A stretch of DNA of 43,663 nt from a virus: the IMG/VR virus record IMGVR_UViG_3300032668_000048, positions 1-43,663 of that record; one strand, given 5' to 3'. Shown here piece after piece: positions 7,365 through 14,292 of this stretch; position 1 is the stretch's first letter; every line of letters begins with the position of its first letter. Both the position numbers and the translations under genes were made by a program. The notes below the pieces were generated by a model, which ran no database searches, was not told the origin of the DNA, and saw only the letters and a list, made by a program, of their open reading frames with translations.

Positions 7365-7867
7365 TTAAATATCAAATTCCAGTTTTTATCAAAAACTAAC
7401 CAATTATTTTCAATTAAAGGTTTTAATTCATCCATATATTTATATGGGTCATTATTTATATGTATTCCTATAATATATTTTTTAATATCTATAATTTTAC
7501 CTTTTAGGATTTTATCTTCTGATTGAATCACCTCTAAATCATATGGAGGATTACTGCCAAGTTTTTTATATTCTTCAAAATCGTAAGGAACGATTTTATA
7601 TTTTGTTTTTATTAAATCTCTATCCAATATTAATTGGCAATCGGCTGTTCCTCTAATACTAAAATCTCTAAACCATCCATTATTATTATATAAATAATCT
7701 TTACTTCTGGAAGTAGATATGCCATAATCAACTTCACTTAAACCATATAAAACATTTTCTTTTAATATACTTATTAAATTTTCAAATGATGTGGCATGAT
7801 ATAAGATATTTTTATATCTTAATTCTTTTGGTAAAATTGCCTCATTTATACTTTTCAAATATTTCAT
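7355..7867 (-). CDS. Putative ART-fold protein with capsid-targeting-like N-terminus
   Basis: 170 aa. N-terminus 'MKYLKSINEAIL' ends with an I-x-E motif. Then 'NILYHATSFENLISILKENVL' (His24) and 'YGISTSRSKDY' (S-T-S-R), 'CQLILDRDLI', 'KIVPYD' and 'EVIQSEDKI' (possible catalytic Glu). This layout is seen in ADP-ribosyltransferase-fold phage toxins and Tpt1-like folds. It is the second such protein with this leader after 3727. Co-directional with 7870 and 8223, all reading from a divergent region near 8511-8569. Ends in TAG. Confidence 0.55.
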   Translation of the reverse strand: MKYLKSINEAILPKELRYKNILYHATSFENLISILKENVLYGLSEVDYGISTSRSKDYLYNNNGWFRDFSIRGTADCQLILDRDLIKTKYKIVPYDFEEYKKLGSNPPYDLEVIQSEDKILKGKIIDIKKYIIGIHINNDPYKYMDELKPLIENNWLVFDKNWNLIFNQL

Positions 7868-7869
7868 AA

Positions 7870-8223
7870 TTATCTATATATCCCACCCATATCAGTTGAT
7901 ATTTGGATTTTCAATCCAATATTATTACCATCAATATCCATATCTCTATACTTAACTTCATGATAATTAGGATTTGCTATTGTAGCTGACTTAAATCTAG
8001 CCATTCTAGCCATTTCTTCTTGACGCATTTTTTCCTCATGGTCACGAACCATTTGCTCAAATGACCTATTATCAACAGGTGGTTGCTCAGTTGTAGGCAT
8101 AGGAGCTGTATTAACACTAAATCCATATTTAGCCATTAACAATTCTGCTTCATATCCCACAACATCTCTAACCTCAGTTTTAATAACTTGGTCTTCAATA
8201 ACTCTTACATCAGGTCTTTGCAT
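7870..8223 (-). CDS. Uncharacterised protein, possible virion component
   Basis: 117 aa, compositionally richer (Met, Arg, Gln, Pro) than its neighbours, with a helical middle 'EQMVRDHEEKMRQEEMARM'. Its ATG overlaps the stop of 8223-8510 (TAATG), so the two are coupled. No family recognised. Its company suggests the late class. Confidence 0.6.
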   Translation of the reverse strand: MQRPDVRVIEDQVIKTEVRDVVGYEAELLMAKYGFSVNTAPMPTTEQPPVDNRSFEQMVRDHEEKMRQEEMARMARFKSATIANPNYHEVKYRDMDIDGNNIGLKIQISTDMGGIYR

Positions 8224-8510
8224 TATTTAAAGTTACATTTTTCAATACCACTTTTAACTCTTTTTACGAATTGTTCAATACTAGACTTATGTTTATCAGC
8301 AATACATTTTGCTAAAACTTTAATATCTTCTTGTAATTGTCCAAATTCGCTTCTTGTATCAGCATCTGATAATTTGTATTTTTTAGCATCTGCTAAAACT
8401 TTTTTTGCTTCTTCTAAAAATTTTTCATCTTTAGCATCTTTAGCATCTGCTATTGTTGTAGCATGTTTGCTCTCATTATACTTCTCGAAACTTGTTATAA
8501 TTTTATTCAT
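8223..8510 (-). CDS. Small Lys/Ala-rich helical protein with capsid-targeting-like N-terminus
   Basis: 95 aa. Starts 'MNKIITSFEKYNESKH', then Ala/Lys/Asp-rich helix ('IADAKDAKDEKFLEEAKKVLADAKK'). The composition is like internal head or core proteins of T4-like phages. First gene of a three-gene minus operon, preceded by AATAATATATAGATT. Confidence 0.55.
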   Translation of the reverse strand: MNKIITSFEKYNESKHATTIADAKDAKDEKFLEEAKKVLADAKKYKLSDADTRSEFGQLQEDIKVLAKCIADKHKSSIEQFVKRVKSGIEKCNFK

Positions 8511-8569
8511 AATCTATATATTATTTTTTAATATTAAAAAATTTTTGTATTTTTATGAAAATTATATAA

Positions 8570-9760
8570 ATGATACAAAACTTAGCAAATCAAGCAATTA
8601 AATATTTGAAAGAAAACTATCCCCTACCCAATAAAGGTATCTTAGCAGGTGGTAGTTTAGGTAATCTTATATGGGAATATAAGAGTAGTAATAAAGCAGT
8701 TATCAATGATATAGATGTATTTATCTTTGATAAGAGAATTGAAATAGAAGATACTTATCCCAAAAGAAATAGTAATGGGTTTTCTAAAAAACCTGGTTTA
8801 GTAATAGAAAATATCACCCACCCATACGAAGATATGGTAAAGAAAAATAAAGATAGTTTCTATCAAATCACAAGTACAGACCAAATTGGTTTTATTAATT
8901 ATATTAATTATGATTCAAATAAAGAAGGAATATCAAATATAATTAATGCTTTTGATTTTAATTGTACCCAAGTTGGTTATGATTTAGCCACAAATGAGTT
9001 TTTATGGACTAAAGAATTTGAAGAATTTATCAATACCGGCAAAATACTATGCACTAATTTACAATCACCTGTCCATTCTTTAGTTAGATTGCCTAAAAAA
9101 TGTGAAGATCTTAATGTAGAATTTCCTAAAAGTGAAATGCACTTAATTTCATATGCCATAAGTTGTAATTTATCTGATATAAATAAAAGATATATATCAG
9201 AAAAATATATGAATTATTTTACTAAATACCAAGATATTTTATCAGAATATGCTATTCCTTCAAGAGAACACTCTGTTGAACAATACTTTTTTAGTGTTAA
9301 AAAAATAGAGATGAAAATATATTCATTAACTCCTACAGAACCATTTAGAACTAGAAATGATAAAGATGAGGTTTTTCGTAGTTATTATGATTTGTTGTTT
9401 TATTGGAGATATATAAAAGACTATCCAAATAGAAAAGCAAATTGGAAGTTTCATGGTATTTCTGATTATAAACCAGAATACTTTAACGAACCTATAGATA
9501 CATTTGATGCTGAAATTCTTAAAGACTATTATCAATATGATAAAAATTATATATTAACAGGTAAAACAGTAAAGGAACAAGTAGATTTTCTTAAAAAGAT
9601 GGAACATAAATTAGGAAAAAGAAAAACTCAATTAATTTTACAAAGTGTAAAAGCAAAAGATTTTGATCCTGATGATGAAACTGATTTAATGATAATGGAA
9701 TTATGTATTAGAAAAGCATCTTATGTACAAGAAGTAAACAATAAAATGTATGATATATAA
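8570..9760 (+). CDS. Pol-beta-type nucleotidyltransferase-fold protein
   Basis: 396 aa. 'GILAGGSLGNLIWE' followed by 'INDIDVFIFD' gives the GG-S...DxD signature (Asp47, Asp49), and 'AFDFNCTQVGYD' supplies a likely third carboxylate (Asp129). The C-terminal 250 residues are helical with no recognised family. Such proteins transfer nucleotides to RNA or small molecules. The substrate is unknown. No clear TATATTTG promoter upstream. Confidence 0.65.
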   Translation: MIQNLANQAIKYLKENYPLPNKGILAGGSLGNLIWEYKSSNKAVINDIDVFIFDKRIEIEDTYPKRNSNGFSKKPGLVIENITHPYEDMVKKNKDSFYQITSTDQIGFINYINYDSNKEGISNIINAFDFNCTQVGYDLATNEFLWTKEFEEFINTGKILCTNLQSPVHSLVRLPKKCEDLNVEFPKSEMHLISYAISCNLSDINKRYISEKYMNYFTKYQDILSEYAIPSREHSVEQYFFSVKKIEMKIYSLTPTEPFRTRNDKDEVFRSYYDLLFYWRYIKDYPNRKANWKFHGISDYKPEYFNEPIDTFDAEILKDYYQYDKNYILTGKTVKEQVDFLKKMEHKLGKRKTQLILQSVKAKDFDPDDETDLMIMELCIRKASYVQEVNNKMYDI

Positions 9761-10079
9761 TAAATATATGTTAGAATTTATGTCATTTCTAACTAAAAAC
9801 TATCCAAATTTTCATGTAGTTGCATCAATAAAAACCATGAAAAATATAATGGAACAATTTGATACTATATTCAACGAAGAAAATAGATTAAGAGTTCTAA
9901 ATAAAAAACAATCTTTAATAGATAAAGGATATATAGAATTATACTCTACTTTTAAAGAAAATATAGATTTTGTGGATAAGTTTTACAATACTCCACATTA
10001 TGTTAAAACATTTTATTTAGATATACAAACAAATCACATAGATAAAAATTTTATTATTTACAAAGAAAATAAAAACTAA
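9750..10079 (+). CDS. Uncharacterised small protein
   Basis: 109 aa (103 if the ATG at 9768 is used, which avoids the 11-nt overlap with the upstream gene). Helical, Phe/Lys/Asn-rich, no motif recognised. Co-directional with the NTase-like gene. Confidence 0.55.
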   Translation: MIYNKYMLEFMSFLTKNYPNFHVVASIKTMKNIMEQFDTIFNEENRLRVLNKKQSLIDKGYIELYSTFKENIDFVDKFYNTPHYVKTFYLDIQTNHIDKNFIIYKENKN

Positions 10080-10081
10080 AT

Positions 10082-10420
10082 ATGGAACATTGGGAAATAG
10101 AAATGATTAAAGCTAAAAAAGCTCAGGAAATAAAACGAAAATATCCTGATGTTGGAAAAATTGTTAAGTTTAAGGGAGAATATGGTGTTGTGATATTTGA
10201 TCCTAATTTTAATTTTGAAGATGAATATCCTGAATATAAAACAGGTTCTTATTCTGATGCTTATGCTGTAAGATGGGACACTAAAAAAGAATTTGATTTA
10301 GAACAATACTTTTTTGATTATGAATATCTTGATTCTTATGATTTTAAGTATATTAATATGGATGGGTCTTTAAAAGATGAAATTAAAGAGGAGTTAAGTA
10401 AAAAGAAAAAGAAAAAATAA
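10082..10420 (+). CDS. Uncharacterised protein with possible SH3-like barrel
   Basis: 112 aa. 'VGKIVKFKGEYGVVIFDP' and '..AYAVRWDT' suggest a small beta barrel. The C-terminus is a Lys-rich tail (SKKKKKK). Starts 2 nt after the previous stop. Confidence 0.55.
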   Translation: MEHWEIEMIKAKKAQEIKRKYPDVGKIVKFKGEYGVVIFDPNFNFEDEYPEYKTGSYSDAYAVRWDTKKEFDLEQYFFDYEYLDSYDFKYINMDGSLKDEIKEELSKKKKKK

Positions 10421-10429
10421 TTTTTTTAC

Positions 10430-10452
10430 TTGAAAAAAATTATTTATATTTG
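10430..10452 (+). promoter_or_regulatory. TTG-N12-TATATTTG promoter
   Basis: TTG 10430-10432, TATATTTG 10445-10452, then TATAAATAAA. It fixes the start at ATG 10472, not the in-frame ATG 10430. Confidence 0.7.
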
Positions 10453-10471
10453 TATAAATAAAAAAATAATA

Positions 10472-10822
10472 ATGAAATTACTAATAATTGAACAAGAAGT
10501 ATTTGTTGACCCACATGGTTGTCCTGATGAAACTTCTGCTTGTAATAAATTTGTTTCAAAAAACAAAAACTTTTTGAAATTAAATGGCAAATACTCCCAA
10601 TCACAAATTAAAGATTCTGATTTTAAATATTGTATAAATAACAATATTAAAATTAATGATTACTTATCCGAAGATAACGGATTTTATGATGAAGAACATG
10701 AATTACAAGCATCAGAAGATGGATATAATAGTAATTATTGGTATTATACTGTAAGAAAAATTACAGATAAAGAATATACTTTATATAAAGATTTATTTGA
10801 TAAATACGATAAAATAAAATAA
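10472..10822 (+). CDS. Uncharacterised acidic protein
   Basis: 116 aa, alpha/beta, acidic, with three Cys (two early near 'HGCPDETSACNKF'). No family recognised. A single gene with its own promoter. Confidence 0.6.
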   Translation: MKLLIIEQEVFVDPHGCPDETSACNKFVSKNKNFLKLNGKYSQSQIKDSDFKYCINNNIKINDYLSEDNGFYDEEHELQASEDGYNSNYWYYTVRKITDKEYTLYKDLFDKYDKIK

Positions 10823-10833
10823 ATTTTTTTTAA

Positions 10834-10856
10834 TTAAAAACTTTTTCGTATATTTA
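10834..10856 (+). promoter_or_regulatory. TTA-N12-TATATTTA promoter
   Basis: TTA 10834-10836, 12 nt, TATATTTA 10849-10856, then ATAAATAAA before ATG 10871. Nearly identical to the one at 11240-11262. Confidence 0.6.
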
Positions 10857-10870
10857 CATAAATAAAAAAT

Positions 10871-11059
10871 ATGATTTACTTTACTATATACCTAATATTA
10901 GGAATTTTTACTTCATTTTATATGATTAATTTCTATAAAAATAAACTAAATGATCCAATATCTATTAAAGATCTAAAATTAGCAGTAGTTGGACCTTTTA
11001 TATGGCCATTACAAATAATTAAACATGTTCTTGATATTAAAAATCATTTTTTTAATTAA
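10871..11059 (+). CDS. Two-segment small membrane protein
   Basis: 62 aa. N-terminal TM (MIYFTIYLILGIFTSFYM), a polar loop with 'SIKDLK', then a second hydrophobic segment containing 'GPFIWPLQ'. Similar in size and layout to 17729-17917 ('APLSWISVLIE'), so probably a paralogue. Possible envelope-directed early protein. Confidence 0.6.
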   Translation: MIYFTIYLILGIFTSFYMINFYKNKLNDPISIKDLKLAVVGPFIWPLQIIKHVLDIKNHFFN

Positions 11060-11079
11060 AAAATTTACATCATAAAAAT

Positions 11080-11229
11080 ATGGAACAAGAAGAAAAGCAA
11101 GAAATAATAGATTATTGTAATCTTATTCTAAATGAAAAATGCCAACATGATTTTTATTATGATAATCCATCAGCGGCAATTAATGATTTAGAATATTTAT
11201 CTAAAATAATTTTAAAATTATTAAAATAA
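11080..11229 (+). CDS. Tiny acidic helical protein
   Basis: 49 aa (MEQEEKQEIIDYCN...). Starts 20 nt after the membrane protein with an A-rich leader and ends at TAA 11227. No family recognised. Confidence 0.5.
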   Translation: MEQEEKQEIIDYCNLILNEKCQHDFYYDNPSAAINDLEYLSKIILKLLK

Positions 11230-11239
11230 ATTTTTTTAA

Positions 11240-11262
11240 TTAAAAACTTTTTCGTATATTTA
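11240..11262 (+). promoter_or_regulatory. TTA-N12-TATATTTA promoter
   Basis: TTA 11240-11242, TATATTTA 11255-11262, then ATAAATAAA before ATG 11285. Confidence 0.6.
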
Positions 11263-11284
11263 CATAAATAAAAAAGAAATAAAA

Positions 11285-11686
11285 ATGATAGATTCAGAAA
11301 AAACAGCAGGTATAAAATTTTGGGAAGATTATTTAAATGACCCAAAAAATAAAGTAAATGGAGGTATTCTAATTGATGTAGACCAATTAGTCAAAGAAGG
11401 AAAAATTAGTGAAAATTTCTTTGATAATTTCGAAGAAAAATTAAAAGAGAAAGGGGTTGCTTTTAAAAAACAAAATAACTTTTCTTTTGAAAATTTAATT
11501 ACTCTTAAAAAAGAATTAGAAAAATTAGAAAAAGGCTCAGAAACTTTGATTTACTATATAAAGAAAATAATCAAAAAATCAACTGAAGCAGATTTTAATT
11601 ATCTTTTTGGAGATGGTAAATATAATGATGAGTTAGATTTCATAAAAAACGATAAAAGAAGTGTATTATACAAATTTGTAGATTAA
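11285..11686 (+). CDS. Paralogue of the 41623/42056 helical proteins
   Basis: 133 aa. The region 'LKKELEKLEKGSETLIYYIKKII' then 'LFGDGKYNDELDFI' matches the C-terminal region of the genes at 41623 and 42056 ('LESFERESTYLLDLLLEI', 'LFGDKKFNTEIRQI'). This is a helical hairpin family of unknown function, dispersed over 30 kb. Its own TATATTTA promoter implies early expression. Confidence 0.6.
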   Translation: MIDSEKTAGIKFWEDYLNDPKNKVNGGILIDVDQLVKEGKISENFFDNFEEKLKEKGVAFKKQNNFSFENLITLKKELEKLEKGSETLIYYIKKIIKKSTEADFNYLFGDGKYNDELDFIKNDKRSVLYKFVD

Positions 11687-11706
11687 TAAAAAATAAATTT
11701 TTTTAA

Positions 11707-11729
11707 TTGAAACTTTTTTCTTATATTTG
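11707..11729 (+). promoter_or_regulatory. TTG-N12-TATATTTG promoter of tRNA array 2
   Basis: TTG 11707-11709, TATATTTG 11722-11729, TATAAATAAATAA. About 60 nt further on lies a TTTAATATATA (11790-11800), so the array has both promoter classes in tandem. Confidence 0.7.
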
Positions 11730-11789
11730 TATAAATAAATAAGGAATTAATAAAAAATAAATAAAAAAGTCGAAAAGGAATATCGTATT

Positions 11790-11800
11790 TTTAATATATA
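11790..11800 (+). promoter_or_regulatory. TTTAATATATA putative late promoter of tRNA array 2
   Basis: Second promoter-like motif ahead of the short frame 11833 and the tRNAs. The same double layout occurs before tRNA array 3. Confidence 0.5.
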
Positions 11801-11832
11801 CAATTATAAAACAAATTAAAAAACAGAAAACA

Positions 11833-11943
11833 ATGAAAAACATTAACACAAATATAATTAATTATTCGCTCGTGATTACAAACACGATGTATAATTATGC
11901 GTGTGCTAATAACTCAGGGTTTTTTGATGATAATTTTGGATAA
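11833..11943 (+). CDS. 36-codon leader-type reading frame before tRNA array 2
   Basis: MKNINTNIINYSLV... to '..FFDDNFG', A-rich leader, TAA at 11941, then a terminator-like hairpin and tRNA-Leu. Poly-Asn/Ile composition. May be a leader peptide. The coding claim rests mainly on the repeated layout. Confidence 0.4.
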   Translation: MKNINTNIINYSLVITNTMYNYACANNSGFFDDNFG

Positions 11944-11970
11944 ATTATAAAATTGAAAAATATTAAAAAG

Positions 11971-12009
11971 AACCCTGAAAAACTTTAAAAGATTTTCAGG
12001 GTTTTTTAT
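11971..12009 (+). terminator. Terminator-like hairpin before tRNA array 2
   Basis: AACCCTGAAAA pairs with TTTTCAGGGTT and is followed by a T-rich run. Confidence 0.75.
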
Positions 12010-12018
12010 TTTATATAT

Positions 12019-12101
12019 GGCTGATTGGATAATACGAAATTTTGGTACAGTTATATTCCTTAGAAGAATTTCCCTTGCGAGTTCGAGTCTCGCATCAGCT
12101 A
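12019..12101 (+). tRNA. tRNA-Leu(TAG)
   Basis: Acceptor GGCTGAT/ATCAGCT, anticodon stem ATTC/GAAT with loop CTTAGAA (anticodon TAG), T-arm GCGAG/CTCGC with loop TTCGAGT. 83 nt, with an extended but short variable arm. Leu identity fits. Confidence 0.7.
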
Positions 12102-12114
12102 CAAAAAAATAGAT

Positions 12115-12187
12115 GGCATCTTATATCAACTGGTAGATAGTTTCTTTCATGCGGAAAAAGTTAAGAGTTCGAATCTCTTAGATGCTA
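12115..12187 (+). tRNA. tRNA-Met(CAT)
   Basis: Acceptor GGCATCT/AGATGCT, anticodon arm with loop TTCATGC (CAT), T-arm AAGAG/CTCTT. CAT could also be a lysidine-modified Ile tRNA. Met is the simplest call. Confidence 0.7.
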
Positions 12188-12197
12188 CATAAAAAAT

Positions 12198-12273
12198 AAT
12201 GCCTTAGCTCATCATTGGTTAGAGCAAGAATCTTATACATTCTAGGTGCGGAGATCGAGGCTCCGAGGCATTA
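12198..12273 (+). tRNA. tRNA-Ile(TAT)
   Basis: Acceptor AATGCCT/AGGCATT, D-stem GCTC/GAGC, anticodon stem AGAAT/ATTCT with loop CTTATAC (TAT), T-arm CGGAG/CTCCG. A clean 76-nt gene. Confidence 0.75.
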
Positions 12274-12280
12274 CAACATA

Positions 12281-12342
12281 TAAGATTAAATCTTACGAAG
12301 CATACAATTTTTAAGATTAAATCTTATGAAGCATACAATTTT
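12281..12342 (+). repeat. 31-bp tandem direct repeat (two copies)
   Basis: 12281-12311 and 12312-12342 are identical except for one C/T. Each contains the inverted repeat AAGATTAAATCTT. The second copy runs into the TTTAATATATA at 12341. Confidence 0.85.
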
Positions 12343-12351
12343 TAATATATA
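12341..12351 (+). promoter_or_regulatory. TTTAATATATA putative late promoter (HNH 12371)
   Basis: Lies 19 nt upstream of ATG 12371, immediately after the 31-bp repeats. Confidence 0.5.
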
Positions 12352-12370
12352 AAAGAAAATAAAAATTGAC

Positions 12371-13498
12371 ATGGAAGAAAAAGAAATAATTGAGATTATT
12401 AAAGAATCATATAGTATTAATAGTATATGTGAAAAAATTTATGGATATCGTAATAAAGGAACAGTAAACAAAATTAAAAAAATAATTGATAAGTATGAAA
12501 TAAATATAGAACATTTTTGTAAAGGTATAAATAATAGAAAATATGAAATAATTATAAAAAATTGTCCTGTTTGTAAAATTGACTTTAACACAAAAAAAGA
12601 TCATAAAGATGAAAAAACAACTTGTTCTTATTCATGTAGTAGCAAATATTTCCAACATGGTATAAATAATGATAATTTTGATAAAAATAATTATGAGTTA
12701 AAAAAAGAAAAAATCTCATGTTCATTAACATCTAAAAGTAATTTTAAAAATAAATTTTATTCATTTTCAGATGAAGAAATTGAAGAAATTATACAAAAAT
12801 ATAAAGAATTAAAAAATTTAAGAAAAGTTTCAAAACTATTAAATACTTCTATTGATTGTATAAAAAAGTTTATAAATTATGGTATTGAAAATTATAATGA
12901 AAAATTAAGTATTGAAGAAAGAAAAAAAATTGTTTATGATAAAAGAATAAAAATTAAAGAAATATTAGTTGAATATAAAGGGGGTAAATGCGTAAATTGT
13001 GGATATAATAAATGTATAAAAGCTTTAGAATTTCATCATTTAGACTCAAGTAAAAAAGATTTTACTATAAGTAGTTTTAGATATAAATCTTTAGAAGTAC
13101 AAAAAAGAGAAGTAGAGAAATGTATTTTAGTATGTTCAAATTGTCATAGAGAAATACATGATAAAATTTTTAAAGAAAATAGATTATTAAATAATAATAA
13201 ATCTCAAAAAAGAGAAGAAAAAATTATATTAAAAAAAGAAAAAATAAAAGTTAATTCATATTGTAATTGTGGAAAGTTAAAAAATAAAATTGCTGATAAA
13301 TGTTTAGAATGTTTTAGAAAAGAGCAATATGAGAAAAAACCAAAATTAGAAGTTTTATTAGAAGATATTAAACAACTTGGTTATCGTGGAACAGGACAAA
13401 AATATGGTGTAAGTGATAATTGTATCAGAAAATGGATTAAAAATATAATAAAATTTGAAGAAAAATATAAAAAATTGGCAAATACCTACCCTGCCTGA
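12371..13498 (+). CDS. HNH homing endonuclease inserted in tRNA array 2
   Basis: 375 aa. N-terminal HTH, a zinc finger (CPVC..CSYSC), a central HNH unit 'CVNCGYNKC..LEFHHLD..CSNCHREIH' (about 213-265), a CNCGK...CLEC ribbon, then a C-terminal HTH 'GYRGTGQKYGVSDNCIRKW' shared nearly word for word with 34034. The last codons and the TGA lie inside the next tRNA-like gene (13475-13552), with the TGA in its anticodon loop. It was probably acquired by homing next to a tRNA. Confidence 0.85.
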   Translation: MEEKEIIEIIKESYSINSICEKIYGYRNKGTVNKIKKIIDKYEINIEHFCKGINNRKYEIIIKNCPVCKIDFNTKKDHKDEKTTCSYSCSSKYFQHGINNDNFDKNNYELKKEKISCSLTSKSNFKNKFYSFSDEEIEEIIQKYKELKNLRKVSKLLNTSIDCIKKFINYGIENYNEKLSIEERKKIVYDKRIKIKEILVEYKGGKCVNCGYNKCIKALEFHHLDSSKKDFTISSFRYKSLEVQKREVEKCILVCSNCHREIHDKIFKENRLLNNNKSQKREEKIILKKEKIKVNSYCNCGKLKNKIADKCLECFRKEQYEKKPKLEVLLEDIKQLGYRGTGQKYGVSDNCIRKWIKNIIKFEEKYKKLANTYPA

Positions 13499-13553
13499 TC
13501 TGCAGGAGTAAAGTAATGGGTGTAAATGTGGGTTCGAGTCCCATTTTGCCAAC
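13475..13553 (+). tRNA. Aberrant tRNA-Ile(GAT)-like gene without a normal D-arm
   Basis: Acceptor TTGGCAA/TTGCCAA is perfect and the T-arm GTGGG/CCCAT with TTCGAGT is good. Anticodon stem CCTGC/GCAGG with loop CTGATCT (GAT) follows only 9 nt after the acceptor, so there is no room for a D-arm, and about 20 nt separate it from the T-arm. Its first 24 nt are also coding sequence of the upstream HNH gene. Confidence 0.45.
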
Positions 13554-13562
13554 AAAAAATAT

Positions 13563-13638
13563 ATGGGTATCGCTTAGTTGGTTTTAAAGCGTCACTCTTA
13601 CAAAGTGAAGATCGATGGTTCGACTCCATCTATCCATA
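13563..13638 (+). tRNA. tRNA-Val(TAC)
   Basis: Acceptor ATGGGTA/TATCCAT, D-stem GCTT/AAGC, anticodon stem TCACT/AGTGA with loop CTTACAA, T-arm GATGG/CCATC. Canonical 76 nt. Confidence 0.9.
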
Positions 13639-13650
13639 CATATTAAAATT

Positions 13651-13722
13651 GGGTCTATAGTTCAATGGTTAGAACAAAAAACTGTTAATTTTTAGATTCT
13701 GGTTCGAGTCCAGGTTGACCCG
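13651..13722 (+). tRNA. tRNA-Asn(GTT)
   Basis: Acceptor GGGTCTA/TTGACCC with one T-T mismatch, D-stem GTTC/GAAC, anticodon stem AAAAA/TTTTT with loop CTGTTAA, T-loop TTCGAGT, discriminator G as for Asn. Confidence 0.85.
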
Positions 13723-13732
13723 CAAAATATAT

Positions 13733-13822
13733 TACTGTGTTGCCATAGTCTGGTCGAATGGTTCACCCTGTTAAGGTGGCGAGTTTAACACTCCAACGTG
13801 GGTTCAAATCCTACCACAGTAG
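13733..13822 (+). tRNA. Class II tRNA with Asn anticodon (GTT)
   Basis: Acceptor TACTGTG/CACAGTA, anticodon stem CACC/GGTG with loop CTGTTAA (anticodon 13770-13772), then a long variable arm and T-arm GTGGG/CCTAC. The long variable arm and Ser/Leu-like D-arm do not fit a normal tRNA-Asn, and a canonical tRNA-Asn lies just upstream. Isotype uncertain. Confidence 0.6.
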
Positions 13823-13831
13823 CAAACATAA

Positions 13832-13922
13832 GGAAGGTTGGTAGAGTGCTTTATTACAGCTGTCTTGAAAACAGCCAATCATTTGAAAAAGTGGTTCGTG
13901 GGTTGAAATCCCACATCTTCCT
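13832..13922 (+). tRNA. tRNA-Ser(TGA)
   Basis: Acceptor GGAAGGT/ATCTTCC, anticodon stem GCTGT/ACAGC with loop CTTGAAA, long variable arm, T-arm GTGGG/CCCAC with an unusual TTGAAAT loop. Confidence 0.8.
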
Positions 13923-13927
13923 CAACA

Positions 13928-13995
13928 AATCAAAGAGAGGATGTATCTCTGGTCAGTCTGAAAAAGACAGGACTTATCTCTGGAACTCTTTGATT
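13928..13995 (+). ncRNA. Structured RNA element inside tRNA array
   Basis: AATCAAAGAG (13928-13937) and CTCTTTGATT (13986-13995) close a domain containing a GTCT/AGAC hairpin and two TATCTCTGG repeats. A T-rich run follows. Not a tRNA. It could be a stable phage RNA (compare T4 RNAs C and D) or an internal terminator. Confidence 0.45.
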
Positions 13996-14001
13996 ATTTT
14001 T

Positions 14002-14090
14002 GGGCGAGTGGTAGCTATTGGTAGGCTGCACCAGATTGTAAATCTGGATCTTGTAATGAGACGTTGGGGGTTCAATTCCCTCCTTGCTCA
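14002..14090 (+). tRNA. tRNA-Tyr(GTA), copy 1
   Basis: Acceptor GGGCGAG/CTTGCTC, anticodon stem CCAGA/TCTGG with loop TTGTAAA (anticodon 14038-14040), variable arm, T-loop TTCAATT, discriminator A, and CCA follows. A phage TyrRS is encoded at 21488. Confidence 0.85.
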
Positions 14091-14101
14091 CCAAAAAAAT
14101 T

Positions 14102-14190
14102 GGGTAAGTGGTAGCTACTGGTAGGCTGCGTTCGCCTGTAAAGCGAAATTTTGTAATGAAACGATGGGGGTTCGATTCCCTCCTTACCTA
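14102..14190 (+). tRNA. tRNA-Tyr(GTA), copy 2
   Basis: Same D- and T-arm sequence as copy 1, but acceptor GGGTAAG/CTTACCT and anticodon stem TTCGC/GCGAA differ with compensating changes. A recent duplicate under selection for structure. Confidence 0.85.
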
Positions 14191-14200
14191 CAAAAAATAA

Positions 14201-14281
14201 GGGCGAATGGCTGAGTGGTCGAAAGCCTATAGTTCTAAACTATAGAATACAACAACATAGGTTCAAATCCTATTTTGCCCT
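14201..14281 (+). tRNA. Predicted amber-suppressor tRNA (anticodon CTA), class II
   Basis: Acceptor GGGCGAA/TTTGCCC, D-stem GGC/GCC, a fully paired anticodon stem TATAG/CTATA with 7-nt loop TTCTAAA (anticodon CTA at 14235-14237), long variable arm, T-arm ATAGG/CCTAT with TTCAAAT. CTA pairs with UAG. It lies right after two tRNA-Tyr genes, and its loop differs from that of Tyr copy 1 only by G34 to C. The body also resembles Ser/Leu tRNAs, so the charged amino acid is not known. Confidence 0.75.
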
Positions 14282-14292
14282 CTAAAAAATAA

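Noticed and set aside
12281-12342. CRISPR-like repeat
   Set aside because: Only two adjacent copies without spacers and no cas genes.
13798-14124. 108-aa open frame across tRNA-Ser and tRNA-Tyr
   Set aside because: It runs through well-folded tRNA genes and encodes no recognisable domain.
14201-14281. Complete reassignment of TAG in this phage
   Set aside because: Several genes here end in TAG at natural ends and no gene has a clear in-frame TAG, so only partial or late suppression is possible from this window.
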